A stretch of 56,993 nucleotides of DNA from a virus, in the IMG/VR virus record IMGVR_UViG_3300030389_002895, positions 1-56,993 of that record. One strand, given 5' to 3'. Under the pieces are notes generated by a model. That model saw only the letters and a program-made list of their open reading frames with translations. It did no database searches and was not told the origin of the DNA. This document shows, piece by piece, positions 16,279-23,980 of the stretch; position 1 is the stretch's first letter; each line of letters opens with the position of its first letter. A program made the position numbers and the translations under genes.

Positions 16279-19221
16279 CTACCATTTAAATAGATTAACT
16301 GCTAGTCCCCCTCTTTTATAAGTCTTGATAGGCATTTTAGCAAAGCCAGGTTTTATTTTTATTGCAAAAACTGTAAAGTAATCATCTGGCTCGTGAAGGA
16401 CTGTTTCACCTCTTTTTTTTCTAATAACCATTTGTGCGTTATCTCTTAAATTACCTTGCTCACCACCAAAATGACCGCCTTTATAAGGCAAGTTTTTCAA
16501 ATTATCAACTCCTAAATTTCTTAACTCCTCTTGAGTCATAGAACCAACATGCTCTTTAAAATCTGTTTCTTTGCCTGTTAGTTTATCAATAGTTTTTTGT
16601 TCTTTGTTTGCAATAAATTTAACTTCATCATTAGGATTAGATTTATACACCCTCACTTGTCTAACTTCTGTGCCGTGTTCTTCTGCAAACTTTTTTAAGA
16701 AACTAGGAAGAGTTGCACCTTGTGCACTTGCTGGTCTACTTAAAGTTCTAGTTTGCCCTTGTTGAGAACTGTTGCTTGATAAGTTAAAAAAGTCTGTTGC
16801 TCTACCCCCTTTTCTTAAATCTCCTCTACCTGCAGCATTACCATAAAATTCTAAATTGCCAAGTAAATTAGCTCCAGTTCTTGTATGATGTCCAACTTCA
16901 TAAGGAACAATACCAACCCATTGAACATCTTCTCTAGCTGCTTTTTTAATTAAATGTTTTAAAACTAAAGGACCCCATACTTCTTTATCCATTAATGGAA
17001 CATAGTCTACTTCAGTCATTTGTCTTTGTGTGTTTTGTGTAGGAATTAGTTCTCGTAAAGTATTAAATCTTTCTGAAAGTTTTTGAAAGTTTTTAATATC
17101 TTCTGGAGTTCTTGATAAACCTTTATCTACGTTTTCTCTCATTTCCTCTACTAAAGTAAGAAGTCTGTCATTGTAAGTAGCAGAAGTAATGGTGTTTAAG
17201 TTAAACATATTTTTACGCATTTCTTCTTCTTTAAAAACATATCTATCACCAAAATCTTTGCTAGGTTTTGTATACAAATCTGCATATGCTGTAGGAGACA
17301 TGTTAGATAATTCTTGATCTAATTTGGTATCACCTATTCTAGGTGCTCCACTTGCAGTGGTTTGTAAATCTCTTAATTGTCTATAATGAGCTCTAGCTAA
17401 TTTTTGTTTTCTTTCCTTAAATTTTTTTTGAGCTCCTTGTTGTTTATCACTTTGTGCTTCATCTAATAACATTATTTTAGGATGTTCTGTTCCTGCAGGT
17501 TTATTTGATAAAGGAGCTTCGTGATCTACCGCATCTACAAATCTTGTGTGATAACGGACATGAGCAATTTGTGCATTTTCTGTTTTTCCATCAGGTCCTT
17601 TTAAAAAATGCCTTGGACTCATTCTCATACTACCTGGTAATGTTTTTAAACCTTTTTCATTTATAACTAATGTGTCTTCTTCATATTTAAATCCACCTAA
17701 AGTTCTGTACACTCTATCTAATGGATACTGTGTTACTGAAGATGTTCTTTTCCCTAATCCCCCTGTCAAAGGATTTAAAATATTTGTAGCTGTGTCATCT
17801 CTGTCAAAAACATCTTTTGCAGGAGACAAATTGTGAAAATTCATATGGACACCTTCTGCAATTTTTAAACTGTTTATTTGTTCTTTTGGTCCAACTTCTT
17901 TTAACAGTTCTACAAACTTATCGTTTTTAGGACTTCTAAATTCTGGCTTACTTAGTTGTTTAATTGCGTCTTCTGCAAATAAATAAAAAGGTATGTGGTG
18001 ATTAATATTATTCCAACTATTAGGTACTTTTGGATCATGGTTTGTTGCTGCTTCACTCATATGTTTTATACCAACAGGTCCTATCATTTCTTGATGCTTA
18101 CCTATAGCTTTACTTTGTTGTAACGCCTGGTGCATTAATCTTATGTATTTATATCTTTCTCTATCAACAGGATTTGCTGCATTGTCTTCTAAGTCAATTA
18201 AACGAGCAAGTTTTGTTGTTAATATTCCATCTGGATCTTTTTTCGCACCAATATTTGCATCTGCTTTAAAAACATCATCTAAAAAATTAGCTGCATTTTT
18301 ATGATGTATGTTGTTATAGTATTTAACAAAATTTGAAGAATAACTTACAACACTAATATTATTTGCGGGTGCTTTTTGTATCAACTCCATTAAAGTAACA
18401 GGATCAACTTTTATTTCTCCTGCCTCACCACCTAATTTATTTATATCATCTATGTATTTTAAATATCCGCCAACCAGTTTTACTTCTCTATCAAAGATTG
18501 TTTTTTCTTCATCTATAATTTTATTGTATCTTCTTTCTCTTTCTATACCTTGTCTATCTAAAAATTTTTCCTTTAGGATGGGTAAAGTTTTATCATCCTT
18601 ATCTAATATTTTTTTACCTTTTATGGTCTTAGTTCTTGTTGTTGGCGTAATTCTAAACTCAGCAATATTAGCGTCTTTAAGTTCATCAAGCGTGACTCTT
18701 GCTTTTACTCTATTGCCATCTGCTAAATACGTAATTTCTTTAGGAGCCTTAGATGTAAAATAGTCAACCCAAAAACTAACTGGCATGGGTTTGATACCTT
18801 TGTAGTCTACAGCTAAATGATTAAATAAAGCAGACCCACCAGGTAAGTCAGCAGTATCAACTTGTCCTCCAAGCGTGAAAGGATTTTCTCGTTCTGCCTT
18901 AGCCATCTTTTCTTTATACTCTAAATTTGCTTTTCTAATTTGTTCGGCAATGCTTTGTGTTTTTACAACTTCTGGATCTACAGGAATATCTGTAGTAACA
19001 AGTTCTTTACTTGCACTAACTCTTTCTTCTGGTCTTGTGTAAGGTATTTGCAGGGCATCTGGATCTCTTGGTCTTGTAACAGATTTAAAATCTTCTACAT
19101 AATTTTTTACAAACTTTCCTATTGGCTTTCTAAAAATTATAGAAGCACCGACAGAACCTAATCCTGCTAAAGCACCCAGTCCTAAACCAGAACCTTCTTC
19201 TTCCTCAATATAATCACTCAT
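16279..19221 (-). CDS. Large polyvalent-type virion protein
   Basis: A 980-residue protein. The N-terminus has a Gly/Ala/Leu-rich stretch (GSGLGLGALAGLGSVGASII, residues 10-29) that could insert in a membrane. In the middle, AQIAHVRYHTRFVDAVDHEA and HPKIMLLDEAQSDKQQGAQK recall the HVRY...EEIQSD module of phage/plasmid polyvalent proteins, injected multi-domain proteins. Near the C-terminus is a basic MPIKTYKRGGLAVNLFKW with the KRGG motif shared with other proteins here. Located between terminase and portal genes; AAGGG precedes the ATG. Injection with DNA is plausible but unproven. Confidence 0.6.
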   Translation of the reverse strand: MSDYIEEEEGSGLGLGALAGLGSVGASIIFRKPIGKFVKNYVEDFKSVTRPRDPDALQIPYTRPEERVSASKELVTTDIPVDPEVVKTQSIAEQIRKANLEYKEKMAKAERENPFTLGGQVDTADLPGGSALFNHLAVDYKGIKPMPVSFWVDYFTSKAPKEITYLADGNRVKARVTLDELKDANIAEFRITPTTRTKTIKGKKILDKDDKTLPILKEKFLDRQGIERERRYNKIIDEEKTIFDREVKLVGGYLKYIDDINKLGGEAGEIKVDPVTLMELIQKAPANNISVVSYSSNFVKYYNNIHHKNAANFLDDVFKADANIGAKKDPDGILTTKLARLIDLEDNAANPVDRERYKYIRLMHQALQQSKAIGKHQEMIGPVGIKHMSEAATNHDPKVPNSWNNINHHIPFYLFAEDAIKQLSKPEFRSPKNDKFVELLKEVGPKEQINSLKIAEGVHMNFHNLSPAKDVFDRDDTATNILNPLTGGLGKRTSSVTQYPLDRVYRTLGGFKYEEDTLVINEKGLKTLPGSMRMSPRHFLKGPDGKTENAQIAHVRYHTRFVDAVDHEAPLSNKPAGTEHPKIMLLDEAQSDKQQGAQKKFKERKQKLARAHYRQLRDLQTTASGAPRIGDTKLDQELSNMSPTAYADLYTKPSKDFGDRYVFKEEEMRKNMFNLNTITSATYNDRLLTLVEEMRENVDKGLSRTPEDIKNFQKLSERFNTLRELIPTQNTQRQMTEVDYVPLMDKEVWGPLVLKHLIKKAAREDVQWVGIVPYEVGHHTRTGANLLGNLEFYGNAAGRGDLRKGGRATDFFNLSSNSSQQGQTRTLSRPASAQGATLPSFLKKFAEEHGTEVRQVRVYKSNPNDEVKFIANKEQKTIDKLTGKETDFKEHVGSMTQEELRNLGVDNLKNLPYKGGHFGGEQGNLRDNAQMVIRKKRGETVLHEPDDYFTVFAIKIKPGFAKMPIKTYKRGGLAVNLFKW

Positions 19222-19223
19222 AC

Positions 19224-19337
19224 TTAACCCTTTTTTGGTCTACCTCTTCCTCTTTTCTTTTTAGGAAGACACTCACATATTTTACCGAATAATCTTTTTT
19301 TAATTTTATTAAATATATTTTTGATTTTTTGTATCAT
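19224..19337 (-). CDS. 37-residue AT-hook peptide
   Basis: I place the start at ATG 19337, preceded by GAGG five bases away and seven bases after the terminase stop. The 37 residues comprise an amphipathic basic helix (KIKNIFNKIKKRLFGKI), a Cys pair (CEC at 21-23) and a C-terminal AT-hook (RGRP at 31-34 within KKKRGRGRPKKG). AT-hooks bind the minor groove of AT-rich DNA. Its place directly after the large terminase gene suggests a role in DNA packaging or condensation, which is inference. Confidence 0.6.
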   Translation of the reverse strand: MIQKIKNIFNKIKKRLFGKICECLPKKKRGRGRPKKG

Positions 19338-19344
19338 ACAATCC

Positions 19345-20820
19345 TCAATAATAGTTGTACTCTTTTGGTGGTCTATCTTCGTTATCGACATAATCAGAAT
19401 ATAGTTCCACAAAATTACCTTGTCTATATCGTAGCATAGCTTGTGTCATACTGTCCACATAGTCATCATTTGCACCATGAGGAAAAGCAGCACATTCATC
19501 TATTACATCATCTGCAAACTTTTCTCCATATGGAAACCATACAGCACCACTTTCAAACATTGGTGATACTGCATTTACTCTTGTAAATTTGTCATTACCT
19601 TTTGCAGGAACGAATGGTACAACAGGTATACCCATTCTTCTAAACTCTTGAGTCAATGGTTCTCCACTAGCTTTTTGTTCTATGATCACAGACTCTGGCT
19701 CCCAGTATCGGTAATGCTCTAACGCAACAGCTTTGAGTTCTGGAAAATCAAACTTGCCACGAAAAGCATCTAACAAAATTACTTGTGGTCCTCCACCCTC
19801 TTCTGGTAAAAAGACACCCCATGTTGTAATCGCACTATAGTCTGCTGTTTCTTTTTTACTAAATGCTGTATCATAACTTTGTATGACATGTACCAAATCA
19901 GGTATGCCATCTCTTTTCCAGGGCATCCACCATTCCCGTTTTATAATCGCACCTTCATCGGAAGTTGGTTCTTGCATGTATTGTGCTGACCAGTTTCTAA
20001 TTGGCACAGAAGACTTGATTGTTTCTAGTTCCTCTAAGTTCCAGTACTCAGGCCAGACTGGGTTGCCAGAAGGCAAAATAGCAGGAAAACTTATCTGGCG
20101 CCAGGAATCGGCTTTCGGTTCTGTTTGAGCCTTGAGTAATCTACCAGTTAAATCATCCTCAGCCCATCGTGTCATTACTAAAAGTATCGAGCCTCCAGGT
20201 TGTAATCTTTGTCTGGGTCCTGATGTGTACCAATCATATGCACGTTCCATAGCAACATCAGACATAGAATCTTGTTCCGTGTGTGGATCATCAATAATCA
20301 ATAAATCTGCACCACGACCCGTGATTGACGCACCAACACCAGCTGCATAATATTCTCCACCTTTGTTTGTTTCCCATCTACCTTTTGCTTTTGAGTCTTC
20401 TCTTAATTTAACATCCCCGAAAATTTGTTTGTACTCTGGTGAGTCTATGATGTTACGCACTTTACTCCCGAACCTTACTGCCAGTTCAGTATTATGAGAC
20501 ACTTGCATAATTTTCATTTTTGGATACTTACCAATAATCCAAGCAGGGAAGTACACGGATGCAAACTCAGACTTAGTATGTCTAGGAGGCATATTTATTA
20601 TGAGCCTCCCTTTTTTTTCTTTAGCTATGTCAGAAAATTCATTAGCTATAATCTGATGGTGTCCAAATTTTTTAGGATTATTAGTCTTACGATATATGAA
20701 ATCAGGCCATACCTCCTTAACAAAATATAAAAAATTGTCTTGGCAAAGCTGGACATGTTTAATCCAGAGCCTCTCTACTTCTAATCTTAATTTATCTGTA
20801 GTTAGATTTGTAGAGTCCAT
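19345..20820 (-). CDS. terL: Terminase large subunit
   Basis: A 491-residue packaging motor. ATPase: Walker A PPRHTKS at 78-84 (preceded by LIINMP), Walker B LLIIDDPH at 173-180 with a C-motif-like MTRWAEDD at 216-223. Nuclease: Asp317 (SYDTAFSKK), conserved acidic residues in IIEQKASGEPL and the C-terminal NDDYVDSMTQA segment. It cuts and translocates DNA through the portal. The start ATG has a 180-base leader with a candidate TTGACA at 20871-20876 but no convincing -10. The small subunit is 3.5 kb away, which is unusual. Confidence 0.95.
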   Translation of the reverse strand: MDSTNLTTDKLRLEVERLWIKHVQLCQDNFLYFVKEVWPDFIYRKTNNPKKFGHHQIIANEFSDIAKEKKGRLIINMPPRHTKSEFASVYFPAWIIGKYPKMKIMQVSHNTELAVRFGSKVRNIIDSPEYKQIFGDVKLREDSKAKGRWETNKGGEYYAAGVGASITGRGADLLIIDDPHTEQDSMSDVAMERAYDWYTSGPRQRLQPGGSILLVMTRWAEDDLTGRLLKAQTEPKADSWRQISFPAILPSGNPVWPEYWNLEELETIKSSVPIRNWSAQYMQEPTSDEGAIIKREWWMPWKRDGIPDLVHVIQSYDTAFSKKETADYSAITTWGVFLPEEGGGPQVILLDAFRGKFDFPELKAVALEHYRYWEPESVIIEQKASGEPLTQEFRRMGIPVVPFVPAKGNDKFTRVNAVSPMFESGAVWFPYGEKFADDVIDECAAFPHGANDDYVDSMTQAMLRYRQGNFVELYSDYVDNEDRPPKEYNYY

Positions 20821-20953
20821 ATCGTTTCAGAATATTGTGCGTGTATAAAACTTGCACACTTTACTGTGTTTGTCAAGCACACCCCCTTGCCCTCTTCGGG
20901 AATTGGTAACCTGCAAAGCTACGGCAAATGTCAAAAGAGCCTTGTAAACAACG

Positions 20954-20992
20954 GCAAAAAAATGGGATTACCAACACAACGGCAATCCCATT
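20954..20992 (-). terminator. Terminator at the end of the 21.0-21.6 kb operon
   Basis: AATGGGATT (20961-20969) pairs with AATCCCATT (20984-20992) around a 14-base loop. On the minus strand it ends in a seven-T run; the plus strand also shows an A/T run, so it may act in both directions. It closes the 21002/21280 operon before the terminase leader. The remaining leader (20821-20953) contains three short CGGCAA repeats and no gene that I can see. Confidence 0.8.
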
Positions 20993-21001
20993 AAAAAAGT
21001 A

Positions 21002-21280
21002 CTACCTCATATTACCATTTGTAGAAGTAATAATTTGTAATTCTGCTAATGCTTGATGTACTTGTTCTTTTAAATAATTTGTACTTTCTGCATTAGGATA
21101 ATTTACAAAGGTTTCTATAATTGCTTTTTCTAATGCAGTACAGATAAGCTGATAATTAATTTGCAATTTAGCTTGTTCAATATCCTCTGCATTACTATTT
21201 TGAATTATGTTTTCTCTAATTCTATCAATAGAAGTACCATTCACTAAATTATCTTTTAATAAAGAAATAATATCAGTCAT
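21002..21280 (-). CDS. Unknown helical protein
   Basis: A 92-residue, all-helical protein (MTDIISLLKDNLVNGTSIDR, AKLQINYQLICTALEKAIIE, STNYLKEQVHQALAELQIIT). No known family. Start ATG overlaps the stop of the preceding gene as TAATG, so the two genes at 21.0-21.6 kb form a coupled pair under the 21657-21684 promoter, ended by the terminator at 20954. It may be a dimeric regulator or an accessory factor, but no DNA-binding motif is seen. Confidence 0.6.
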   Translation of the reverse strand: MTDIISLLKDNLVNGTSIDRIRENIIQNSNAEDIEQAKLQINYQLICTALEKAIIETFVNYPNAESTNYLKEQVHQALAELQIITSTNGNMR

Positions 21281-21612
21281 TAGTTTACCTCCTCAATATG
21301 TTGAGTATGTAAAGTAACAACAGGTCTATCCTTAATTAAATATTTTTCGTGTAATTGTGGATAATCTTTTTTAAATGATTTGACATCAAAATCATCTCTA
21401 GTTGTAACAGTCCTTTGAACATATCCTTTCCAACCTTTGATATTCTCTAAATGAATTTCATTAGTTTTAAGGTTATCAAGAATTGATAAAACAATCGCTT
21501 TCTTTTTTGCAAATGACTTATTATATTTTTTTCTCTCTTTATCATCAAGAGCTAAATCAATTACTAATTCGCAAATTGCTTTTCCGTCTAATTTAAGTTT
21601 TTTATCTTTCAA
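21280..21612 (-). CDS. Unknown early protein
   Basis: An approximately 110-residue charged protein (DGKAICELVIDLALDDKERK; GWKGYVQRTVTTRDDFDVKS). I start it at TTG 21612 because the leader GGAGG AAAAA exactly matches the Shine-Dalgarno spacing of sister genes; an ATG at 21624, in frame, would give four more residues (MEEK). A sigma70-type promoter ends 33 bases upstream of that ATG. Family unknown. The following gene is translationally coupled. Confidence 0.6.
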   Translation of the reverse strand: MKDKKLKLDGKAICELVIDLALDDKERKKYNKSFAKKKAIVLSILDNLKTNEIHLENIKGWKGYVQRTVTTRDDFDVKSFKKDYPQLHEKYLIKDRPVVTLHTQHIEEVN

Positions 21613-21656
21613 TTTTTCCTCCATTGGTTTTTGATTAATAATTAAACTTATATATA

Positions 21657-21684
21657 AGTATAAGGATATTATCCGATATAGCAA
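21657..21684 (-). promoter_or_regulatory. Early promoter P1
   Basis: TTGCTA (21679-21684), 16-base spacer opening TATCGG, TATACT (21657-21662), minus strand. Expected start near 21650. It drives the 21280 and 21002 genes. The spacer opening resembles the TATCCG of promoters at 22614, 23229 and 28065. Confidence 0.6.
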
Positions 21685-21828
21685 GGATTATTTTTATTAT
21701 TTTCAAATTTTTTTTTCATCACAAAACTATCCACAGCCTCGAAGACCACCTGGACAAAGTTCGCTGGCGCTTCTTTAATGGGAAGTGGGAAGTGGGATGC
21801 CCAAAACTCTGGTGTGGGAAATGGGAAT

Positions 21829-21916
21829 CCCAGCCCGTGCGATCCGCGGCCAGCTGCGGCCCCTCCTCCGAGCAAAAATGAATCGCAATAATGGGAAGTG
21901 GGAAGTGGGAAGTGGG
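21829..21916. repeat. GC-rich composite element, copy 1 (GGCC hairpin + G-quadruplex tract)
   Basis: A GC-rich island in AT-rich DNA. It begins CCCAGCCCGTGC (21829-21840, also at 22687-22698). It contains a 19-base stretch, CCGTGCGATCCGCGGCCAG (21835-21853), repeated exactly at 23298-23316, and GGCC...GGCC that can form a hairpin. About 31 bases later lie four GGG tracts spaced by AAGT (21893-21916), a perfect intramolecular G-quadruplex pattern on the plus strand. A weaker G-tract set sits at 21780-21825. No gene here; the 21669-22019 minus reading frame is low-quality and rejected. Confidence 0.8.
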
Positions 21917-21927
21917 CTAGGTGAAAA

Positions 21928-21972
21928 AATATAAAAGGGCAAGAGTGCAGACTAAATATAGTCCACACTCTA
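21928..21972 (-). terminator. Terminator of the 21991 gene
   Basis: An interrupted hairpin: AGAGTG..GACT (from 21943) pairs with AGTC..CACTCT (to 21972) around AAATAT. On the minus strand it follows the 21991 stop codon by about 18 bases and runs into a T-rich stretch (CTTTTATATTTTTT). The stem has a two-base mismatch, so strength is uncertain. Confidence 0.6.
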
Positions 21973-21990
21973 TGAAGAAAGATAAGTAGG

Positions 21991-22584
21991 CTAACAAATT
22001 TGAAAGCCTCCAGATTCACGACAGAAACGCATAAAGTTAATTACATTTTCTTCTGAAAATGGATAACTTGCTTCCCAATCATATTGATTTTGTATATCCT
22101 CCCATTGTTGTTTAAATGGTTCTGGATATTTAACAGGTGCTAGTTTTTGTCCTGTCTTATCCCACACAATCTTTTCGAGTTCATTTCTTTTTTTCTCAAG
22201 AACTTTATTTTTTGCACTTGCTCGTTTCATCTTCTCTTGATAAAAACCCTCAACTGTTTTTACTCTTTTTGTTTTTAGTTCTTGCTCAAGTCTATCAGCA
22301 ATTTTTCTAGCTTGTTCTTCGCTTACTTCATAGCCGTCATTGTGATGCCAACTTTTTTGCTCATCTTCTGTGAACTCATTTCCCATTAACTGCAAAACAT
22401 AATTTGCTAATGGTCTCCACCACCATACATTATTTCTAAAGTAATGACCTGGATTTTCTGTCTCAAACTTTGCCCTTGCTTTAAAATATTCGTCTTTTTC
22501 TTTATCGGTTGGTTTTTTATCCCAATCAATACTTGGTTCTTCTCCTTTTAGTTTTGGATTTTGTCCGTATAAATCAAATCCCAT
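21991..22584 (-). CDS. Conserved phage protein (MGFDLYG...YPFS...SGGFQIC)
   Basis: A 197-residue protein starting at ATG 22584, five bases after GGAGG; an in-frame ATG at 22596 overlaps that site. The N-terminus (MGFDLYGQNPK), the YFRNNVWWWRPLANYVLQLM block (residues 48-67) and the C-terminus (YPFSEENVINFMRFCRESGG then FQIC) are features of a phage and bacterial family I recognise but whose function is unknown to me. The middle is a Lys/Glu coiled coil. It forms a single-gene cassette with promoter 22614-22641 and terminator 21928-21972. Confidence 0.7.
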   Translation of the reverse strand: MGFDLYGQNPKLKGEEPSIDWDKKPTDKEKDEYFKARAKFETENPGHYFRNNVWWWRPLANYVLQLMGNEFTEDEQKSWHHNDGYEVSEEQARKIADRLEQELKTKRVKTVEGFYQEKMKRASAKNKVLEKKRNELEKIVWDKTGQKLAPVKYPEPFKQQWEDIQNQYDWEASYPFSEENVINFMRFCRESGGFQIC

Positions 22585-22613
22585 TTTTACCTCCATTGGT
22601 TAGTTAAAATTAA

Positions 22614-22641
22614 ATTATACTATATATAACGGATAATGCAA
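22614..22641 (-). promoter_or_regulatory. Early promoter P2
   Basis: TTGCAT (22636-22641), 16-base spacer opening TATCCG, consensus TATAAT (22614-22619). Expected start near 22607, giving a leader of about 23 bases to the SD-driven ATG at 22584. The core is nearly identical to P3. Confidence 0.75.
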
Positions 22642-22686
22642 ACTATTTTTTCATTCAAATGTAGGACAAACAAGAATGTGATTGAA

Positions 22687-22765
22687 CCCAGCCCGTGCTG
22701 CGGCCCTGGCCAGCCAGCTTCCAAAAAGAAAAAAGTCCCCGTTCTATGATGGGAACGGGAACGGG
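22687..22765. repeat. GC-rich composite element, copy 2
   Basis: It starts with the 12-mer CCCAGCCCGTGC shared with copy 1, then a GGCC-CT-GGCC mini-hairpin (22702-22711), and about 40 bases later three GGG tracts spaced by AAC (22751-22765). Three tracts alone do not make a standard quadruplex. Same orientation as copies 1 and 3. It sits between the end of the 22771 gene and promoter P2. Confidence 0.7.
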
Positions 22766-22768
22766 ATT
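22717..22768 (-). terminator. Terminator after the 22771 gene
   Basis: On the minus strand CCCGTTC pairs with GAACGGG across a loop of about eight bases, followed by GACTTTTTTC and further T. The repeated CCCGTTC units give two alternative pairings for the 5' arm. It overlaps the G-tract part of the GC-rich element, so the repeat may partly serve as a terminator. Confidence 0.65.
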
Positions 22769-22770
22769 TG

Positions 22771-23019
22771 TCAGCTTTGTTGTTTATCTACATCATTTTC
22801 AAGATAACTGTGCATAGCTCCAAGCAAGACCATTGTAGCAAAATTACAAGATGGTGCAGTATTATGTGCAAATTGAGTTATAAAGTATTGAGTACCGAAA
22901 ACAAAATTTGGAGCAGACACATCTTTAGACTTAAGTCTTTTTTTTAACTTCTCCATTTCTTCATTTACTATTTCTAATTGTTTCGGTGTAGATAGCTTTC
23001 TTTTTTTTATTTTACGCAT
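22771..23019 (-). CDS. Unknown small protein
   Basis: An 82-residue protein with a basic N-terminus (RKIKKRKLSTPKQLEIVNEE), a Lys/Glu helix, and a more hydrophobic C-terminal half (NTAPSCNFATMVLLGAMHSY). I start it at ATG 23019, with AAGG nine bases upstream; an ATG at 23025 is only three bases from the site. It overlaps the end of the 23012 gene. The segment SAPNFVFGTQYFITQFAHNT may be a folded core. No family known. It ends next to the terminator at 22717-22768. Confidence 0.55.
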   Translation of the reverse strand: MRKIKKRKLSTPKQLEIVNEEMEKLKKRLKSKDVSAPNFVFGTQYFITQFAHNTAPSCNFATMVLLGAMHSYLENDVDKQQS

Positions 23020-23206
23020 CTTCATCTACCTTCGGGAAATGATCAGGAGCTATTCCAAAGTTGTCGTAATACTTTTGGAGTCCTTCCTTGTCCACGATTT
23101 CGATACCCTCGTTTCCTTTTACTTTAATGTAACCTCTGTCTTCTAGGTCTTTCATTGCTTGTATGAACATAGGGTCCATCAACATTAATTTTGTTAAGTC
23201 GTCCAT
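23012..23206 (-). CDS. Unknown small early protein
   Basis: A 64-residue acidic protein (MDDLTKLMLMDPMFIQAMKD; EDRGYIKVKGNEGIEIVDKE; ends HFPKVDEDA). The ATG at 23206 has the leader GGAGG AAAAA; an in-frame ATG 12 bases upstream lies inside AATGGAGG. The first gene after promoter P3. The EDRGYI and helix-strand pattern could be a winged-helix-like fragment but this is not secure. Confidence 0.6.
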   Translation of the reverse strand: MDDLTKLMLMDPMFIQAMKDLEDRGYIKVKGNEGIEIVDKEGLQKYYDNFGIAPDHFPKVDEDA

Positions 23207-23228
23207 TTTTTCCTCCATTGTTATTTAT

Positions 23229-23256
23229 ATAATACTATATTTAACGGATAAGTCAA
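23229..23256 (-). promoter_or_regulatory. Early promoter P3
   Basis: TTGACT (23251-23256), 16-base spacer opening TATCCG, TATTAT (23229-23234). The expected start near 23222 puts the first in-frame ATG (23218) only about four bases from the RNA end. One of the clearest promoters in the window. Confidence 0.75.
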
Positions 23257-23280
23257 ACCTTTTTTAACACACCTTCTTGT

Positions 23281-23381
23281 TTCCAGCTAGTGCAACTCCG
23301 TGCGATCCGCGGCCAGACGGCTGCTGGCCCATGTCAGGATGCCCTTTCATCAATAAAACGGGAACGGGAACGGGAAGTGGG
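23281..23381. repeat. GC-rich composite element, copy 3
   Basis: It contains the 19-base CCGTGCGATCCGCGGCCAG at 23298-23316, identical to copy 1, within a GGCCAG...CTGGCC hairpin (loop about seven bases). Some 30 bases further on are four GGG tracts (23360-23381; spacers AAC, AAC, AAGT), a full G-quadruplex pattern on the plus strand. It separates the 23385 micropeptide gene from promoter P3. Confidence 0.8.
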
Positions 23382-23384
23382 ACT

Positions 23385-23492
23385 CTAGAAAATTGCCCAT
23401 GCTAGTAAAAGCATGAGCACCAGGGCCACGTACCCTGTCAGCTTAGGAGCAAACAGGGCAGCGATAAAAACAAAAATTAAAAAGCCGACCAT
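23385..23492 (-). CDS. 35-residue hydrophobic membrane peptide
   Basis: ATG at 23492 overlaps the stop of the 23492-23776 gene as TAATG. The 35 residues make two hydrophobic segments (VGFLIFVFIAALFA and YVALVLMLLLAWAIF) with a PKLTG turn, a likely two-helix membrane hairpin. TAG at 23385 lies just before the G-tracts of GC-rich copy 3. Too short for standard gene finders. Holin-like or host-membrane-targeting functions are possible; none is shown. Confidence 0.7.
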   Translation of the reverse strand: MVGFLIFVFIAALFAPKLTGYVALVLMLLLAWAIF

Positions 23493-23776
23493 TAGAACTG
23501 CCTAATGAGTACACGACCCTCAGGTAAATTAGCCACCCACGTCTTGCCCTCTAAATCGTCAAAGGTTTTTATATTATTATAATCTTCTTTGAGCTTGTCG
23601 AATGTCTCATACTCTGCATAGTCACAGCAAAACGAAACTGGATCATACTCAATGTCCGAGTCCATCTCCTCCTCCCACTCGAAGATTTGCTCCCAAGCCT
23701 CATAGCTAAACTGCTTCCAGCGTGAGTGCTGCCGCACCTGCTCCAAAAAATTTTGTTTGTTTAAAGTTATTTTCAT
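23492..23776 (-). CDS. Conserved small acidic phage protein
   Basis: A 94-residue protein (FSYEAWEQIFEWEEEMDSDI, residues 23-42; then EYDPVSFCCDYAEYETFDKL). The hydrophobic-acidic pattern with FCCDYAEYE is one I recall in small phage proteins of unknown function across many hosts. ATG at 23776 after GGAG; another in-frame ATG lies 12 bases earlier. It is driven by promoter P4 and coupled with the 35-residue membrane peptide. It could be an inhibitor of a host protein, but this is inference only. Confidence 0.65.
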   Translation of the reverse strand: MKITLNKQNFLEQVRQHSRWKQFSYEAWEQIFEWEEEMDSDIEYDPVSFCCDYAEYETFDKLKEDYNNIKTFDDLEGKTWVANLPEGRVLIRQF

Positions 23777-23801
23777 AATTCTCTCCATTGGTTATCCTTT
23801 A

Positions 23802-23830
23802 TATATATACAGGATTTTACAGGAAGTCAA
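23802..23830 (-). promoter_or_regulatory. Early promoter P4
   Basis: TTGACT (23825-23830), 17-base spacer opening TCCTGTAAAATCCTG, TATATA (23802-23807). Expected start near 23795. The spacer TCCTGTAAAATC also occurs after TTGACT at 25139 on the plus strand. Confidence 0.65.
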
Positions 23831-23980
23831 GCCCTGAAAAAAAATGCTGCCAGATCCACGCCTGGGAAGAAAACCCCAGAAACACGGCTTTTGAGCCAGC
23901 GACCATGCGCGCAGCCGGCGGGGACGCATCCTAGCTGGAATCCAGGAAATTAGGTAGTTTGTGGATGACAACGGGCACGG

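Noticed and set aside
20821-20953. Full sigma70 promoter for terL
   Set aside because: A TTGACA at 20871-20876 is present but no -10 box at 16-18 bases; not listed as a feature.
21669-22019. 116-residue minus-strand reading frame with Pro/Phe-rich sequence
   Set aside because: It crosses a terminator, a G-quadruplex tract and the GC-rich repeat, and overlaps promoter P1. No ribosome site and abnormal composition (FPLPTSHY repeats from the G-tracts).
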